A stretch of 62,773 bases of DNA from Candidatus Bathycorpusculum acetigenes (GCA_009781675.1 WQVG01000004.1:1-62773), one strand, 5' to 3'; numbered from the stretch's first letter, positions 43,346-52,339 are shown. A program made the numbers and translations. The notes: generated by a model not told the origin, from the sequence alone.

Positions 43346-43828
43346 AGTCTAAATGGATACAGATTTGTATACTAACTCGTGTTTTTATTCTTTTAATGCC
43401 ACAAAAACCCATTTTACTCTAATAAAATACGGGTAATTTAGTCCCTATTCATAAAAATAAGTGTATAAAATCTATATTTCGACACTCTGTACCTAATTTA
43501 TGCCAGTTGACATAGAAAAGGCTAATTTCTCGGTATTTTTTTACGCCCGTACACCTGAACTTTACACAAAAAATGCACTTTTGCAAACACCTTAAAATCT
43601 CCACCCGCCCAATTTTAACATGTCCAGCGAAATAAAACACATTTTTTGAGCGCTAAACTAGCACCAAAACACAGTTTTACACTCCAAACCTTACCCTAAT
43701 ATTGCCAAAAACATATGTGACATCACCTAATCACGCCTAAATCACCGTGATTTCACTCCAAATCACTGATATCACGCACTGTGATGCGCCTGTGATGCAG
43801 TTTATCAAGCATCAAACTTATATGTGAC
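43346..43828. other. 483-base gap with ATCAC/GTGAT dyads
   Basis: There is no convincing gene; a 63-codon minus-strand frame is Cys/Phe-rich and unlikely to be real. The part next to the nitrilase gene (43739-43798) carries the dyads listed separately. The rest is AT-rich. Confidence 0.5.
43739..43798 (+). repeat. Cluster of ATCAC/GTGAT dyads
   Basis: AAATCAC-C-GTGATTT (43739-43753) is a perfect 7-bp inverted repeat around one base. ATCAC-GCACT-GTGAT follows at 43771-43785, and CTGTGATGC is repeated at 43779 and 43790, 11 bases apart. ACCGTGATTT is shared with the cluster at 42540-42595. Confidence 0.55.
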
Positions 43829-44662
43829 CTAGATTTCCTCAGAAAACTGCTTGAGTTTATCATAGAGTTCCGGACGCAGATCCCGCAGAGTAGGAATAAA
43901 CGTTTCAGCCATCCGTAAATCTGAAAAATCAACTTCACAGACCACAAAATCTCTCTCATTATACTTAGCTTTAGCTAAAACATCCCCTGTGGGGCTGACA
44001 AGACGGCTTCCACCCCAAAACTGTAAGCCATCCTCCACACCCGTAAGGTTAACATAAGCCACATATGCCGTATTTTCCAAAGCTCGAGCAGCAGTTAAGA
44101 TTTCAAAATAACCTCGACGCACCGCCGGAGACGCAGAAATACAAACAATAAGCTGAGCACCCTTCAACCGAGGTAACCTAAACACTTCAGGAAAGAAAAC
44201 ATCATAACAAATCGTCAAACCAATGTTACCTATGCTGGTTTGGAACGCCGCCGGCTCATATCCCGGACGAAAATACCGTTTTTCTTCAAACACACTATGA
44301 GTGGGCAGATACATTTTTCGATATTTACCAATATATCCTTCTGGTCCCACAAACACAGCAGTGTTGTAGAGAGTGGCTTGGGTTTTCCCACTCAGCTCCG
44401 GCATCCCAAAAATGGCATACACGCCGGTCTTTTTGGATAATTCCTCGACTTTTTGAACTGAGGGTCCAGGGATTGGTTCAGCTTGCTCATAAACCTGATC
44501 ATGAAGAATGTAGCCGGTCAGAGACATTTCAGGGAAAATCGCTAAATCTGCTCCCTGCTCCTTGGCTTTAAACATTAATTCTTCGAACTGGGCAAAGTTT
44601 GCTTCCTTGTTTTCTCGTTTACTGCTGATTTGGCAGAGGGCAAGCTTGATTTTAGATTTCAT
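43829..44662 (-). CDS. Nitrilase-superfamily carbon-nitrogen hydrolase
   Basis: The 277-residue protein has the full catalytic triad of the nitrilase fold: E45 in FPEMSLTGY, K116 in KYRKMYLP and C152 in ICYDVFFPE. Members hydrolyse amides, nitriles or omega-amides; the substrate cannot be told from sequence. The gene starts 12 bases after nadE and is very likely co-transcribed with it. In glutamine-dependent NAD synthetases a nitrilase-like glutaminase domain is fused to NadE, so a separate ammonia-supplying partner is a plausible idea here. Confidence 0.92.
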   Translation of the reverse strand: MKSKIKLALCQISSKRENKEANFAQFEELMFKAKEQGADLAIFPEMSLTGYILHDQVYEQAEPIPGPSVQKVEELSKKTGVYAIFGMPELSGKTQATLYNTAVFVGPEGYIGKYRKMYLPTHSVFEEKRYFRPGYEPAAFQTSIGNIGLTICYDVFFPEVFRLPRLKGAQLIVCISASPAVRRGYFEILTAARALENTAYVAYVNLTGVEDGLQFWGGSRLVSPTGDVLAKAKYNERDFVVCEVDFSDLRMAETFIPTLRDLRPELYDKLKQFSEEI

Positions 44663-44674
44663 GATACTCTCTCT

Positions 44675-45526
44675 TTAGTAGGTGTGTCTTGGAAGCCTAA
44701 AATCATTTCCCACAGTTCGGAAACCAAGTTTAGGCGCAAGAGGCAATCTGCGTTTATGCTCGTTTGCCAGCCACCGGGTCTTAATCCTATCAACGACACC
44801 CTGTTCGATATCTAATTGTCCAGCGATTTCCTCCGGCTTCATAAATCGCTCCAACCCATAGAGGATCAGATCGAGAGTTTCATATTTAATTTCCAGCTCC
44901 GATTCCGCAAGCTGTTCAGGCCACAGAGCAGGCGTTGCGGGTTTCAGCGCTAGTTCTTTTGGGATTCCCAGATGCAGGGCTAACTTGCGCACCTGACTTT
45001 TGTAGAGATCACTATTTGGTGTAATGTCAGCGGCTACATCGCCCCACTTAGTAAAGTAACCCATCATGGTTTCAGATTTGTCTGAGGTGCCACAGACAAT
45101 ACGGTTTTGGCTGTTAGCGTAGTAGTAGAGAAAAATCATGCGGGTTCTGGCTTTGATGTTTCCTCTACAAAGACGGTTAGTATGGTCATAGGAAGGGATG
45201 CTATTGTAAATACCGTTTAGAGCTTCTGTTATATCACAGAGTTGTGTCTGCAGATGGAATTGATCAGCGATGGCATTTGCATCATCGAGATCTTTCTGTT
45301 TGTTGGTTTCTTTTTCTGGAAGCAAAAGCGCCAAGACGTTTTTGCCTCCCACAGCCAAGCTTGCCAACGCTGCTGCAGTTGCGCTGTCGATTCCACCGCT
45401 TAACCCCAAAACAATGCCTTCTGCCTCTGTATTTTCAACATATTCCTTGATGAAGCAACAGATCCTTTTCTGTACCTCCCCAAAATCCATCTCTAATATA
45501 GAAGGCGTTAACTTCACGATATCCAC
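44675..45526 (-). CDS. nadE: NAD+ synthetase (ammonia-dependent type)
   Basis: NadE adenylates deamido-NAD and amidates it to NAD+. The 283-residue protein has the ATP pyrophosphatase P-loop LSGGIDSATAAAL (about 41-53), RTRMIFLYYYAN, CGTSDKSETMMGYFTKWGD (about 145-163), and LYKSQVRKLA. No glutaminase domain is fused. Start GTG 45526. The 12-base gap to the nitrilase gene indicates an operon. It is divergent from the Elf1-like gene. Confidence 0.95.
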   Translation of the reverse strand: MDIVKLTPSILEMDFGEVQKRICCFIKEYVENTEAEGIVLGLSGGIDSATAAALASLAVGGKNVLALLLPEKETNKQKDLDDANAIADQFHLQTQLCDITEALNGIYNSIPSYDHTNRLCRGNIKARTRMIFLYYYANSQNRIVCGTSDKSETMMGYFTKWGDVAADITPNSDLYKSQVRKLALHLGIPKELALKPATPALWPEQLAESELEIKYETLDLILYGLERFMKPEEIAGQLDIEQGVVDRIKTRWLANEHKRRLPLAPKLGFRTVGNDFRLPRHTY

Positions 45527-45610
45527 GTCCTATCCATGGTGAGTAGGCAAGTATTTAAGGACAGGCATAAATATTATCCTCCATCATCTGATAATAAAGA
45601 AGGATATTGT

Positions 45611-45865
45611 ATGGGGCGAAGACGAAAAAAAGTTGTTCACATACCAAGAAGAAAATTACCGAAATTCTTCTCCTGCCCTATGTGCGGAAAAGAAACCGTG
45701 CGTGTAGAAATTTTCCGAGAAGAAGGCGGACGTGCTGTTGCCCAATGCAGTAGTTGTAGTCTCAAAGAAGAATTCACAATTAAAGCCCCACAGAGTGAGG
45801 TTGATGTCTACTGCATGTTAACAGATAGAATTTACGGTCCTACAAGAAAAACCTCCACAAGCTAG
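45611..45865 (+). CDS. Elf1-like zinc-ribbon protein
   Basis: The 84-residue protein begins MGRRRKKVVHIPRRKLPKFF, followed by a zinc ribbon with CPMCG (about 22-26) and CSSC (about 46-49) and an acidic C-terminal part. This matches the archaeal form of transcription elongation factor Elf1. The open frame runs upstream to 45536, but ATG 45611 fits the family start and has AGGA six to nine bases before it. It lies upstream of DP2 on the same strand. Confidence 0.88.
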   Translation: MGRRRKKVVHIPRRKLPKFFSCPMCGKETVRVEIFREEGGRAVAQCSSCSLKEEFTIKAPQSEVDVYCMLTDRIYGPTRKTSTS

Positions 45866-45986
45866 TAGGCGATTCTACAACAACAAAAGTAGCCATCCAT
45901 TCTCTCTATCTCTTACCTTTTCTATTTCTATTTGTTTTCGAAACCAAAATAACTCTCAGTGTATACTTTGGCTGTGAGCTGACCGC

Positions 45987-48900
45987 TTGAACATAAGTAA
46001 AGGTTACCAAACATACATCCAAAACATGGAAGACGAACTCAAACGTCTCTACACCATAAGCGATAGCGCCCGATCTCTGGGATTAGATCCTGCACTTAAA
46101 ACTGAATGCATTATAGCACAAGATATCGCGGATTTAGTTGAGGGTTTGGTTGGACCTAAAGGCGTCGCTATTAGTATTCGTGAACTCAGCAAGACTATGC
46201 CCCGAGAAGAAATCGCTTTCTATGCCGCTAAAGAAATCGCACAAGGTAAATTCGCCCTAACCGACGAGGAAAGGGCCCCTGAGAAACTTGCAGAGCAAGC
46301 CATCCGTACAGCATTGGCGATTTTTACTGAAGGCTTAACCGCTGCACCAATTCAAGGTATCGCACAGGTGAAGATTAAAAAGAACACCGACCAAACCCGC
46401 TATCTAGGTATCTACTTTGCCGGTCCTATCCGATCAGCCGGAGGCACCGATCAAGCTTTAACCCTTGTCGTTGGCGACTATGTAAGACAAGAACTGGGTT
46501 TAGATGTTTACAAACCAACCGAAGAAGAAATCTCTCGGTTCATAGAAGAACTCCGACTCTACGAACGCTCAGTCGGTCGTTTCCAATATCACATCCCAGA
46601 CGAGGAACTTCGCAAAGCGCTCAATCTTGTTCCCGTTGAATGTACAGGTACCGAATCAGACCCCGTCGAAGTCTCCTCCTACCGCAACCTAGAACGAGTA
46701 GAAACCAATCGTGTCCGAGGAGGCGCCCTTCGAGTCATAAACGACGGTATCGTCGGTCGCGCATTAAAAGTCTATGTCATCATCGACAAACTCGGATTCT
46801 CAGGCTGGGAATGGCTCAAAAATTTCAAGAAAAAATCTGAGAAGAAATCTGGCGGTTTTATGGACGACGTGATTGCAGGTCGTCCCATCTTTGCATTCCC
46901 CTCAACACGCGGCGGCTTTAGACTCCGATATGGACGATCAAGAAACACGGGTCTTTCCGCTGTAGGCATCCATCCCGCAACCATGCTCGTTGTGGAAAGC
47001 TTTCTAGCAGCTGGTACCCAGATGCGTCTGGAACTTCCTGGCAAAGGCGGCGTTACTCTGCCCGTAGACAGTCTCGAAAAACCCGTGGTATTACTTAAAG
47101 ATAACTCGGTAGTTAAGGTGTCGCTGGAAAACTATGAATCCACCGTTAAGGGTAAAATCCAAAAAATTCTCTTTTTAGGTGATATGCTCATCGATTTTGG
47201 GGACTTCCTCTACAGCAACAAGGCGCTTCCACCCTCGGGATACGTGGAAGAATGGTGGATAAAAGATCTCCAAAACGCCCTTACAAAATATGCCGGCGAC
47301 TACACTAAAGCCGCCAAAGACTGCCAAGTCCCCGCCAGCCGTCTCGAAGAATTCATATGTGACCCCTTCAAAAACACGCCCACAACCAAAGAAGCCACCG
47401 CCCTCAGCCAAAACTTAGGCATCCCCCTCTCACCCAGTGCAACTTTCTTCTGGACAAGCCTCTCTACACCCCAAGAAGTAGAACCATTGCGCCAATGGCT
47501 CCTAACCTGCAAAGTTACCCTAACAGACGGCGCAGCCACAAAAATTATCGGTATAGCCAGTGACGAGGCTATTAAGACCCTCCGCAAAATTTTCGCCCCC
47601 CATAAAATCATCGACGACCAAATCATTATGACCGGCGAAGATGCCGCCGCAATGGCGTTTACTCTCGGCTATGGGACTCCTCGATTAACTGAACCCCTAC
47701 AAGCAACCACAGTACTGGAACTACTAAGTGTGCTGTGTGGAGTTCAAGTTAAAGATAAAGCACCAACCTACGTGGGTGGTCGTATGGGCCGACCTGAGAA
47801 AGCAAAACACCGTGAAATGCGTCCCATGGTACATGTACTTTTCCCCGTAGGTTTAGCAGGCGGATCCCACAGAGACTTCTGTGAAGCCGCCAAAAAAAGT
47901 CCCGTTTTTGTCGAGATCGCCAAACGCAAATGTCCCACTTGTAAAACCTACACCATAAAAATAAAATGCGATATCTGCGAAACCTCAACGATTCCAGAAA
48001 AAGTTTGCCCTCGTTGCAGTCGTTCCCTCAAAGACAATTACTGTGGCACCTGCAGGGCAGATGCGGTGCTCTACCAACGTCAACCTCTTAACTTTAAAGA
48101 ACTGCTATCAACTGCAAGTCGTAACCTTGGATGCACAACCCCTAAAATGTTGCGGGGTGTGAAGGGCTTAACCAATGCCGACAAGATGCCTGAAATCATT
48201 GAGAAAGGTATTCTGCGTGCAAAGCATGGCGTATCCACATATAAGGATGGTACAATACGCTTCGATGGCACCAATGCACCTCTCACCCATATCACACCTG
48301 CCGAAATCGGCGTTTCTATTGAAAAGATGCACCAAATGGGTTACCATGCCGACACCCACGGCTTACCCCTAACAAACCCCAACCAAGTCTGCGAACTAAA
48401 AATCCAAGACGTCGTTATTCCCTGGAGCGCCGGAAAATACTTGGTGCAGACCGCCAGCTTTATTGACGAACTCCTCATCCGCATCTACAAACTCCCCGCC
48501 TACTACAACGTCACAAAACCCGAAGACATGGTTGGGCACCTCATCTTTGGCTTAGCTCCTCACACATGTGCTTGTATCCTGGGCAGAGTCGTCGGCTACA
48601 CAACCCGCAACTTAATATATGCTCACCCTGTCTGGCACTCCGCCAAGCGCCGAGACTGCGACGGCGACGAAGACGCCATCATGCTAGCCCTTGATACTCT
48701 GCTTAATTTTTCTCGTAACTTCTTGCCCGCACAAATAGGGGGTATCATGGACGCCCCTATTCTACTCATCCCCTTTGTAAACACAAAAGAGGTGCAACGA
48801 CAAGCCCATGACTTCGATGTCAGCATAACCTATCCAATAGAATTCTACAAGCAAACCCTACTCAAAGGTGAAGCCCGCTTAGTCAGCTCGTTTATGGACG

Positions 48901-49409
48901 TCATCAGCCACCGACTGGGCACCGAGGGCCAGTTTGAAGGTTTCCAATTCACTATCCCCTGTACCGACATCAACCTTGGCAACGCCAACAGCAGCTACAA
49001 AGAATTCAAATCCATGACTGACAAACTCAACATGCAACTGGGGCTGGGCGAAAAAATAGACGCTGTTGACGCCAAACGGGTTGCCCTAAAAGTTCTCAAC
49101 ACACATCTGATGCGTGACATCGCCGGTAATATGCGCGCGTTTTCCACTCAGGGGTTCCGCTGTAAATCCTGCAACGCAAAATACCGCCGTTTACCCCTTA
49201 GCGGTAAGTGCACCCGATGCAGTGGAGCCCTTACCCTTACAGTCTATCGTGGCAACATCGAAAAATACCTCAAAGCCGCCCAACAGCTCGTTGACAAATA
49301 CGGGTTGCCCAACTATTATACCCAACGCATGAACCTTATCAAAGAGGAAATTACTTTGATGTTTGATAACAAAAAACCCAAACAGGCTACGCTCTTTGAC
49401 TTCAAATAG
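45987..49409 (+). CDS. polC: DNA polymerase D large subunit DP2
   Basis: DP2 is the catalytic subunit of PolD. The 1140-residue protein contains YFAGPIRSAGGTDQAL (about 135-150), a zinc-binding region (CPTCKTYTIKIKCDIC, CPRCSRSLKDNYCGTC, about 650-690), and the catalytic HPVWHSAKRRDCDGDEDAIML segment (about 878-898), with no intein at that often-invaded site. A second zinc motif lies near the C-terminus (CKSCNAKY...CTRC). The last residues, QATLFDF, form a PCNA-interacting PIP box. The start is TTG 45987. Its partner DP1 is encoded 8 kb away. Confidence 0.97.
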   Translation: MNISKGYQTYIQNMEDELKRLYTISDSARSLGLDPALKTECIIAQDIADLVEGLVGPKGVAISIRELSKTMPREEIAFYAAKEIAQGKFALTDEERAPEKLAEQAIRTALAIFTEGLTAAPIQGIAQVKIKKNTDQTRYLGIYFAGPIRSAGGTDQALTLVVGDYVRQELGLDVYKPTEEEISRFIEELRLYERSVGRFQYHIPDEELRKALNLVPVECTGTESDPVEVSSYRNLERVETNRVRGGALRVINDGIVGRALKVYVIIDKLGFSGWEWLKNFKKKSEKKSGGFMDDVIAGRPIFAFPSTRGGFRLRYGRSRNTGLSAVGIHPATMLVVESFLAAGTQMRLELPGKGGVTLPVDSLEKPVVLLKDNSVVKVSLENYESTVKGKIQKILFLGDMLIDFGDFLYSNKALPPSGYVEEWWIKDLQNALTKYAGDYTKAAKDCQVPASRLEEFICDPFKNTPTTKEATALSQNLGIPLSPSATFFWTSLSTPQEVEPLRQWLLTCKVTLTDGAATKIIGIASDEAIKTLRKIFAPHKIIDDQIIMTGEDAAAMAFTLGYGTPRLTEPLQATTVLELLSVLCGVQVKDKAPTYVGGRMGRPEKAKHREMRPMVHVLFPVGLAGGSHRDFCEAAKKSPVFVEIAKRKCPTCKTYTIKIKCDICETSTIPEKVCPRCSRSLKDNYCGTCRADAVLYQRQPLNFKELLSTASRNLGCTTPKMLRGVKGLTNADKMPEIIEKGILRAKHGVSTYKDGTIRFDGTNAPLTHITPAEIGVSIEKMHQMGYHADTHGLPLTNPNQVCELKIQDVVIPWSAGKYLVQTASFIDELLIRIYKLPAYYNVTKPEDMVGHLIFGLAPHTCACILGRVVGYTTRNLIYAHPVWHSAKRRDCDGDEDAIMLALDTLLNFSRNFLPAQIGGIMDAPILLIPFVNTKEVQRQAHDFDVSITYPIEFYKQTLLKGEARLVSSFMDVISHRLGTEGQFEGFQFTIPCTDINLGNANSSYKEFKSMTDKLNMQLGLGEKIDAVDAKRVALKVLNTHLMRDIAGNMRAFSTQGFRCKSCNAKYRRLPLSGKCTRCSGALTLTVYRGNIEKYLKAAQQLVDKYGLPNYYTQRMNLIKEEITLMFDNKKPKQATLFDFK

Positions 49410-49456
49410 CTTAAAGCTTTTCAAGTATGGCTGTGCACTAATTAGTGGTGAGGTAA

Positions 49457-49717
49457 ATAACGCAAACCTGGCATCCCAATGCTTACCTAAAAAGTATTCG
49501 AAATGTTCGCAGTGGTCTTTCTGCTCGAACCAAACTTTTGGTATTGCTTGATCGCGAGCCCTTTAGTACTGCTAAACTCGCTCAAACCTCTAAGTTACAC
49601 TACAGTGTTGTGTTGTATCATCTTCGGCTTCTAAAATGCGATGGAACTGTCGAACGTAGAGGCAACCACCGCTATGTCTGGCTCTCAACGGGTCTGGGGC
49701 AGAGACGTCTTGGTTAA
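49457..49717 (+). CDS. Winged-helix protein frame without a canonical start
   Basis: An open frame between TAA (49454-49456) and TAA (49715-49717) encodes 86 residues resembling archaeal ArsR-like winged helices: AYLKSIRNVRSGLSARTKLL, then LDREPFSTAKLAQTSKLHYSVVLYHLRLLKCDGTVERRGNHRYVW. No ATG, GTG or TTG occurs before the conserved part; the first is a TTG inside helix 1. GGTGAGG at 49447-49453 directly precedes an ATA-ACG pair, so initiation at a rare codon is conceivable. Otherwise it is a pseudogene with a damaged 5' end. The end overlaps the convergent MazG-like gene by four bases. Confidence 0.6.
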   Translation: MTQTWHPNAYLKSIRNVRSGLSARTKLLVLLDREPFSTAKLAQTSKLHYSVVLYHLRLLKCDGTVERRGNHRYVWLSTGLGQRRLG

Positions 49718-50001
49718 AATGTACACTGACAAGGTGACAAATAACATTTGGGGCATTTGTTTGGATACTTTGCCAATGCCGCCTTTTCAAGGTCTATACC
49801 CATAATGTTTGCCAGTGATGCCAACCAAGCAATGACATCAGCGAATTCTTTCTCGGTAGCTTCACGATCGTTGCCTTTGAGTTCTTCACCTAACTCCTGC
49901 ACTTCATCTACCAGCCAGTTAAAGGTGCCATAAGTGCCACGCGCGCTGTCCCGATCGAAATAGAGACGTTTCATCATTTCTTGAAATTCGCTTATCTGCA
50001 T
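49714..50001 (-). CDS. MazG-like nucleotide pyrophosphohydrolase
   Basis: The 95-residue protein shows the MazG pattern: WLVDEVQELGEELKGN (about 29-44) with the EExxE-type metal ligands, and EKEFADVIAWLASLANIMGIDLEKAALAKY (about 50-80) with the downstream E/D ligands. It probably hydrolyses non-canonical NTPs. A Cys-rich tail, KCPKCYLSPCQC (about 83-94), may bind zinc. Start ATG 50001. Function in detail is not known. Confidence 0.88.
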   Translation of the reverse strand: MQISEFQEMMKRLYFDRDSARGTYGTFNWLVDEVQELGEELKGNDREATEKEFADVIAWLASLANIMGIDLEKAALAKYPNKCPKCYLSPCQCTF

Positions 50002-50308
50002 AGGATTAACCTCGGCAAAGAGTTATTCTTAGGTGCGTTATAAAGTTAAACAGTTTTCCATATGTTTGGTTGATGCTTTTGTATACCAAAACATACAGTT
50101 AGAACTCCAAGAAATGGTGCAAGTTATAGACAAACGCGCAGAAATACTGATTATCGCTCAGTTATGCAGTATAGATAGGGGTATTGCTGAGGCAACAGAC
50201 GTCATCTTCTGTATGTAACAGCGGCATGTTTGTCTAGATTTTTGGCATAAGCTTAATTAGTTTAAGCCTATATTAGGCATGTATTACAGTCTTAGGACGC
50301 GATGTTTA
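50002..50308. other. 307-base gap between divergent mazG-like and secG genes
   Basis: A 61-codon plus-strand frame at 50033-50218 has GTG start and no family character, so it is not called. An AT-rich TATA-like stretch (AGCCTATATTAG, about 50264-50275) lies 35-45 bases before the Sec61-beta start and may be its promoter. Confidence 0.45.
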
Positions 50309-50479
50309 ATGGGTATGAGAAAGCGAAAGAAAGAGGGCGGACCAATGCCTGCTGCAAGCGCCGGTTTGCTGAGGTTCTTTGAGGAAGAAACCGAAGGCAT
50401 AAAAATTCGCCCCGAACTACTCGTTGCTTTAGCTATTTCGCTGATTGTTGTTTCGGTCTTAGCTAAGGTCTTCTTCTAA
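50309..50479 (+). CDS. secG: Preprotein translocase Sec61-beta (SecG)
   Basis: The 56-residue protein has the Sec61-beta layout: a basic start (MRKRKKEGG), the conserved PMPAASAGLLRFFEEETEGIKI segment, and a single C-terminal membrane helix (about 33-54). It is the small tail-anchored subunit of the SecYEG channel. Frame continuity extends to 50279, but ATG 50309 (or 50315) matches the family start. No ribosome-binding site is seen, so the transcript may be leaderless. Confidence 0.93.
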   Translation: MGMRKRKKEGGPMPAASAGLLRFFEEETEGIKIRPELLVALAISLIVVSVLAKVFF

Positions 50480-50811
50480 AAACAATTCTTTTTTGACAAA
50501 TCTGCATTAGAACTTGTATGCATTCTTAAATATCGGTTTGATTTGTTGCTTTTGAGATCATTTATCCAGTGTTTGCCGATGTAATTCCGACAGTCGGTAC
50601 GACTGAAAGATCAAAGCTGAAGTCTTATTAATTCTGCTTATATTATAGTTAAGTCAAAATTTACGCCGATAACAAAAAAACGGTGGCAAAAAAACGTATT
50701 TTTCACTAAAACAGCCATTCCCGATGAAATATCGAAAACGTAATATGACCCTTCTCACAACAGTAAACTGCCCGCCGAACCAGGGTTAAAAAAGGCAGTA
50801 AGGGTGGAAAA
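50480..50811. other. 332-base gap with a short palindrome
   Basis: The gap has no gene. It contains the perfect inverted repeat CAGTCG-GTA-CGACTG (50591-50605). The 3' end holds AGGGTGG at 50802, the ribosome-binding site for the next gene. Confidence 0.5.
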
Positions 50812-51489
50812 ATGAAGCATTCAAAAAGCATAATTGTATTGGTCCTAGTCGGTGTGATATCAAGCTTACTTTTGGTCAGCGGTTATGTCTTTGTTTATGT
50901 CCCTGCTTCGAAAGATGGACCGTTAGAGCGCTCTCTTGAGAAATCTCAGATTCAAATTTTTTCACCTCAAGATAACGTTACCTACCAAGGATACAATGTT
51001 CCACTCAATATTACTGCAAATAATGCAACTGCAAAAATCATCTACAGTTTAAATGGAGATGAAAACAGCACTTACACCGAAGAACTGGCTGAAGAGTTTT
51101 ACTGGACATTGGGGGTTAATAGCTTGACCGTTTATGCCTTTGATAGTGAAGGTAACATTGGCGATTGCAAAACCATAGCCTTCACTATAGACCTTTCTCC
51201 AAAAATAACTCAGCAAGAACTACAATCGATCATCAGTTACTTTACGTCTCAGGAATTATCAATTATAGCCCACGATGACCCTCCGAAGGATTGGCGAGAT
51301 CTGGGAAGTTTCCTAAACGCAGGCTCTGTACAGTTAAAAACTAAAGAAGAACTTGTGGACTTTGCAAAAACACACGGCATAACGACCATCCATGAATTTA
51401 TTAGTTCAAAACACGTCTCATTTTGCGCTAATTTACATAATAACTCAGCCTTACCCATAGTTTACCATATTTCCTTCACCCTCTCTTAA
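50812..51489 (+). CDS. Exported or membrane-tethered protein, unknown function
   Basis: The 225-residue protein has an N-terminal hydrophobic segment (about 7-29, IVLVLVGVISSLLLVSGYVFVYV) acting as signal or anchor. It is followed by an Ig-like beta domain (about 45-125: IQIFSPQDNVTYQGYNVPLNITANNATAKIIYSLNGDENSTY and LTVYAFDSEGNIG) with several N-glycosylation-type NxT sites. The C-terminal 95 residues are not assignable. The ATG at 50812 has AGGGTGG just upstream. It is likely extracellular. Confidence 0.75.
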   Translation: MKHSKSIIVLVLVGVISSLLLVSGYVFVYVPASKDGPLERSLEKSQIQIFSPQDNVTYQGYNVPLNITANNATAKIIYSLNGDENSTYTEELAEEFYWTLGVNSLTVYAFDSEGNIGDCKTIAFTIDLSPKITQQELQSIISYFTSQELSIIAHDDPPKDWRDLGSFLNAGSVQLKTKEELVDFAKTHGITTIHEFISSKHVSFCANLHNNSALPIVYHISFTLS

Positions 51490-51717
51490 TTTTTGTTTCC
51501 CAGCACCCCTTTGCCGGGGTATCTGAGGTTTTAGTGTTTTATTACAATTTTGCCGAGAATCAGGTGTAAGGTCTCTTTATTCCGATGGAGGTATCAAGTG
51601 ATGTCCATGTTTATTGTGTCACGTTGTAACGACAGATTGTGATTATGATCTTCCTTTTTGAATGGCAAATTTTTGCTTAAGGATTTTTTAGCTGGGCCTG
51701 AACTCTTTTCTTGTTTT

Positions 51718-52017
51718 CTATCTGTTGGCTCTGGGTTGGGTAGGCGGCAGAATTTCTATCCTTTGAACTGAGTTTAGATTTAGATACAACTCGCCTCTTT
51801 CTTCACGGCTAGCTACCTGCGGGACAGGTTGGGCCATCGTGGACCGCAAAACGATTACTTCTGCATCGGAGAGCCAGATGCCTGAGAGAGGTGCTTGAGT
51901 AACCGCTACTAAGGTACCTTCAAAACCGTAGGAGGGATCGAGAATGACTCGGATTTTTTTGCCGACATTTCGCTCCAGCATATAGAAGATGGAGGGCGGC
52001 AACTCTTGCTCGGGCAT
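51718..52017 (-). CDS. Small Sm/Lsm-like protein
   Basis: The 99-residue protein (YMLERNVGKKIRVILDPSYGFEGTLVAVTQAPLSGIWLSDAEVIVLRS, with LYLNLNSVQRIEIL at the end) has a beta-strand pattern and a G-x-L-V-A turn resembling an Sm/Lsm fold: VGKKIRVIL, FEGTLVAV, IWLSDAEVIV and VQRIEIL. Archaeal Lsm proteins bind U-rich RNA, but the assignment rests on pattern only. Start ATG 52017. It is transcribed convergently to the preceding exported protein gene and divergently from nadK. Confidence 0.6.
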   Translation of the reverse strand: MPEQELPPSIFYMLERNVGKKIRVILDPSYGFEGTLVAVTQAPLSGIWLSDAEVIVLRSTMAQPVPQVASREERGELYLNLNSVQRIEILPPTQPRANR

Positions 52018-52339
52018 AGATAAGACTTCAGGGAATACTATTGATAGCGATTATGGGATAAAACCGTATCTGTGCTTGGGTATGTTGGTTTGGCGGTTTT
52101 AAACGGCAAAAACCTGTTTACTCCCATTTAACTTTGCTATTTTTATGTTAAAATCTAACTTTAAATTTTTTTATGTTATAACATTAATGTCTTTAATGGC
52201 AACTTCAAACACTACTCATAGCATACTCTCAAGCCGTTACATGTTGTTGCGTGTAAAAACCTTTGGCGGCTTAAAAAACAGTCTCTCTACGAATGTTAAT
52301 ATAGATTAAGGGTTACCCGTATTTAGGAGTGGCGAAATA
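52018..52339. other. 322-base gap between divergent genes
   Basis: The gap is very AT-rich (for example 52140-52200) and lacks genes. It should carry the promoters of the Lsm-like gene and the nadK-nob1 pair. GGAG at 52327 is the ribosome-binding site of nadK. Confidence 0.5.

Noticed and set aside
43449-43640. 63-codon minus-strand frame in the gap before the nitrilase gene
   Set aside because: Cys/Phe-rich sequence without a ribosome-binding site or family resemblance.
45987-49409. Intein in DP2
   Set aside because: The often-invaded DCDGDED region is continuous, and the length of 1140 residues is normal.
50033-50218. 61-codon plus-strand frame between the MazG-like and Sec61-beta genes
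   Set aside because: GTG start without a separate ribosome-binding site and no recognisable family; possible but unsupported.
50584-50608. C/D box small RNA
   Set aside because: A D-box-like CTGA is present, but the C box would need a mismatch and no guide or internal C'/D' boxes are clear.
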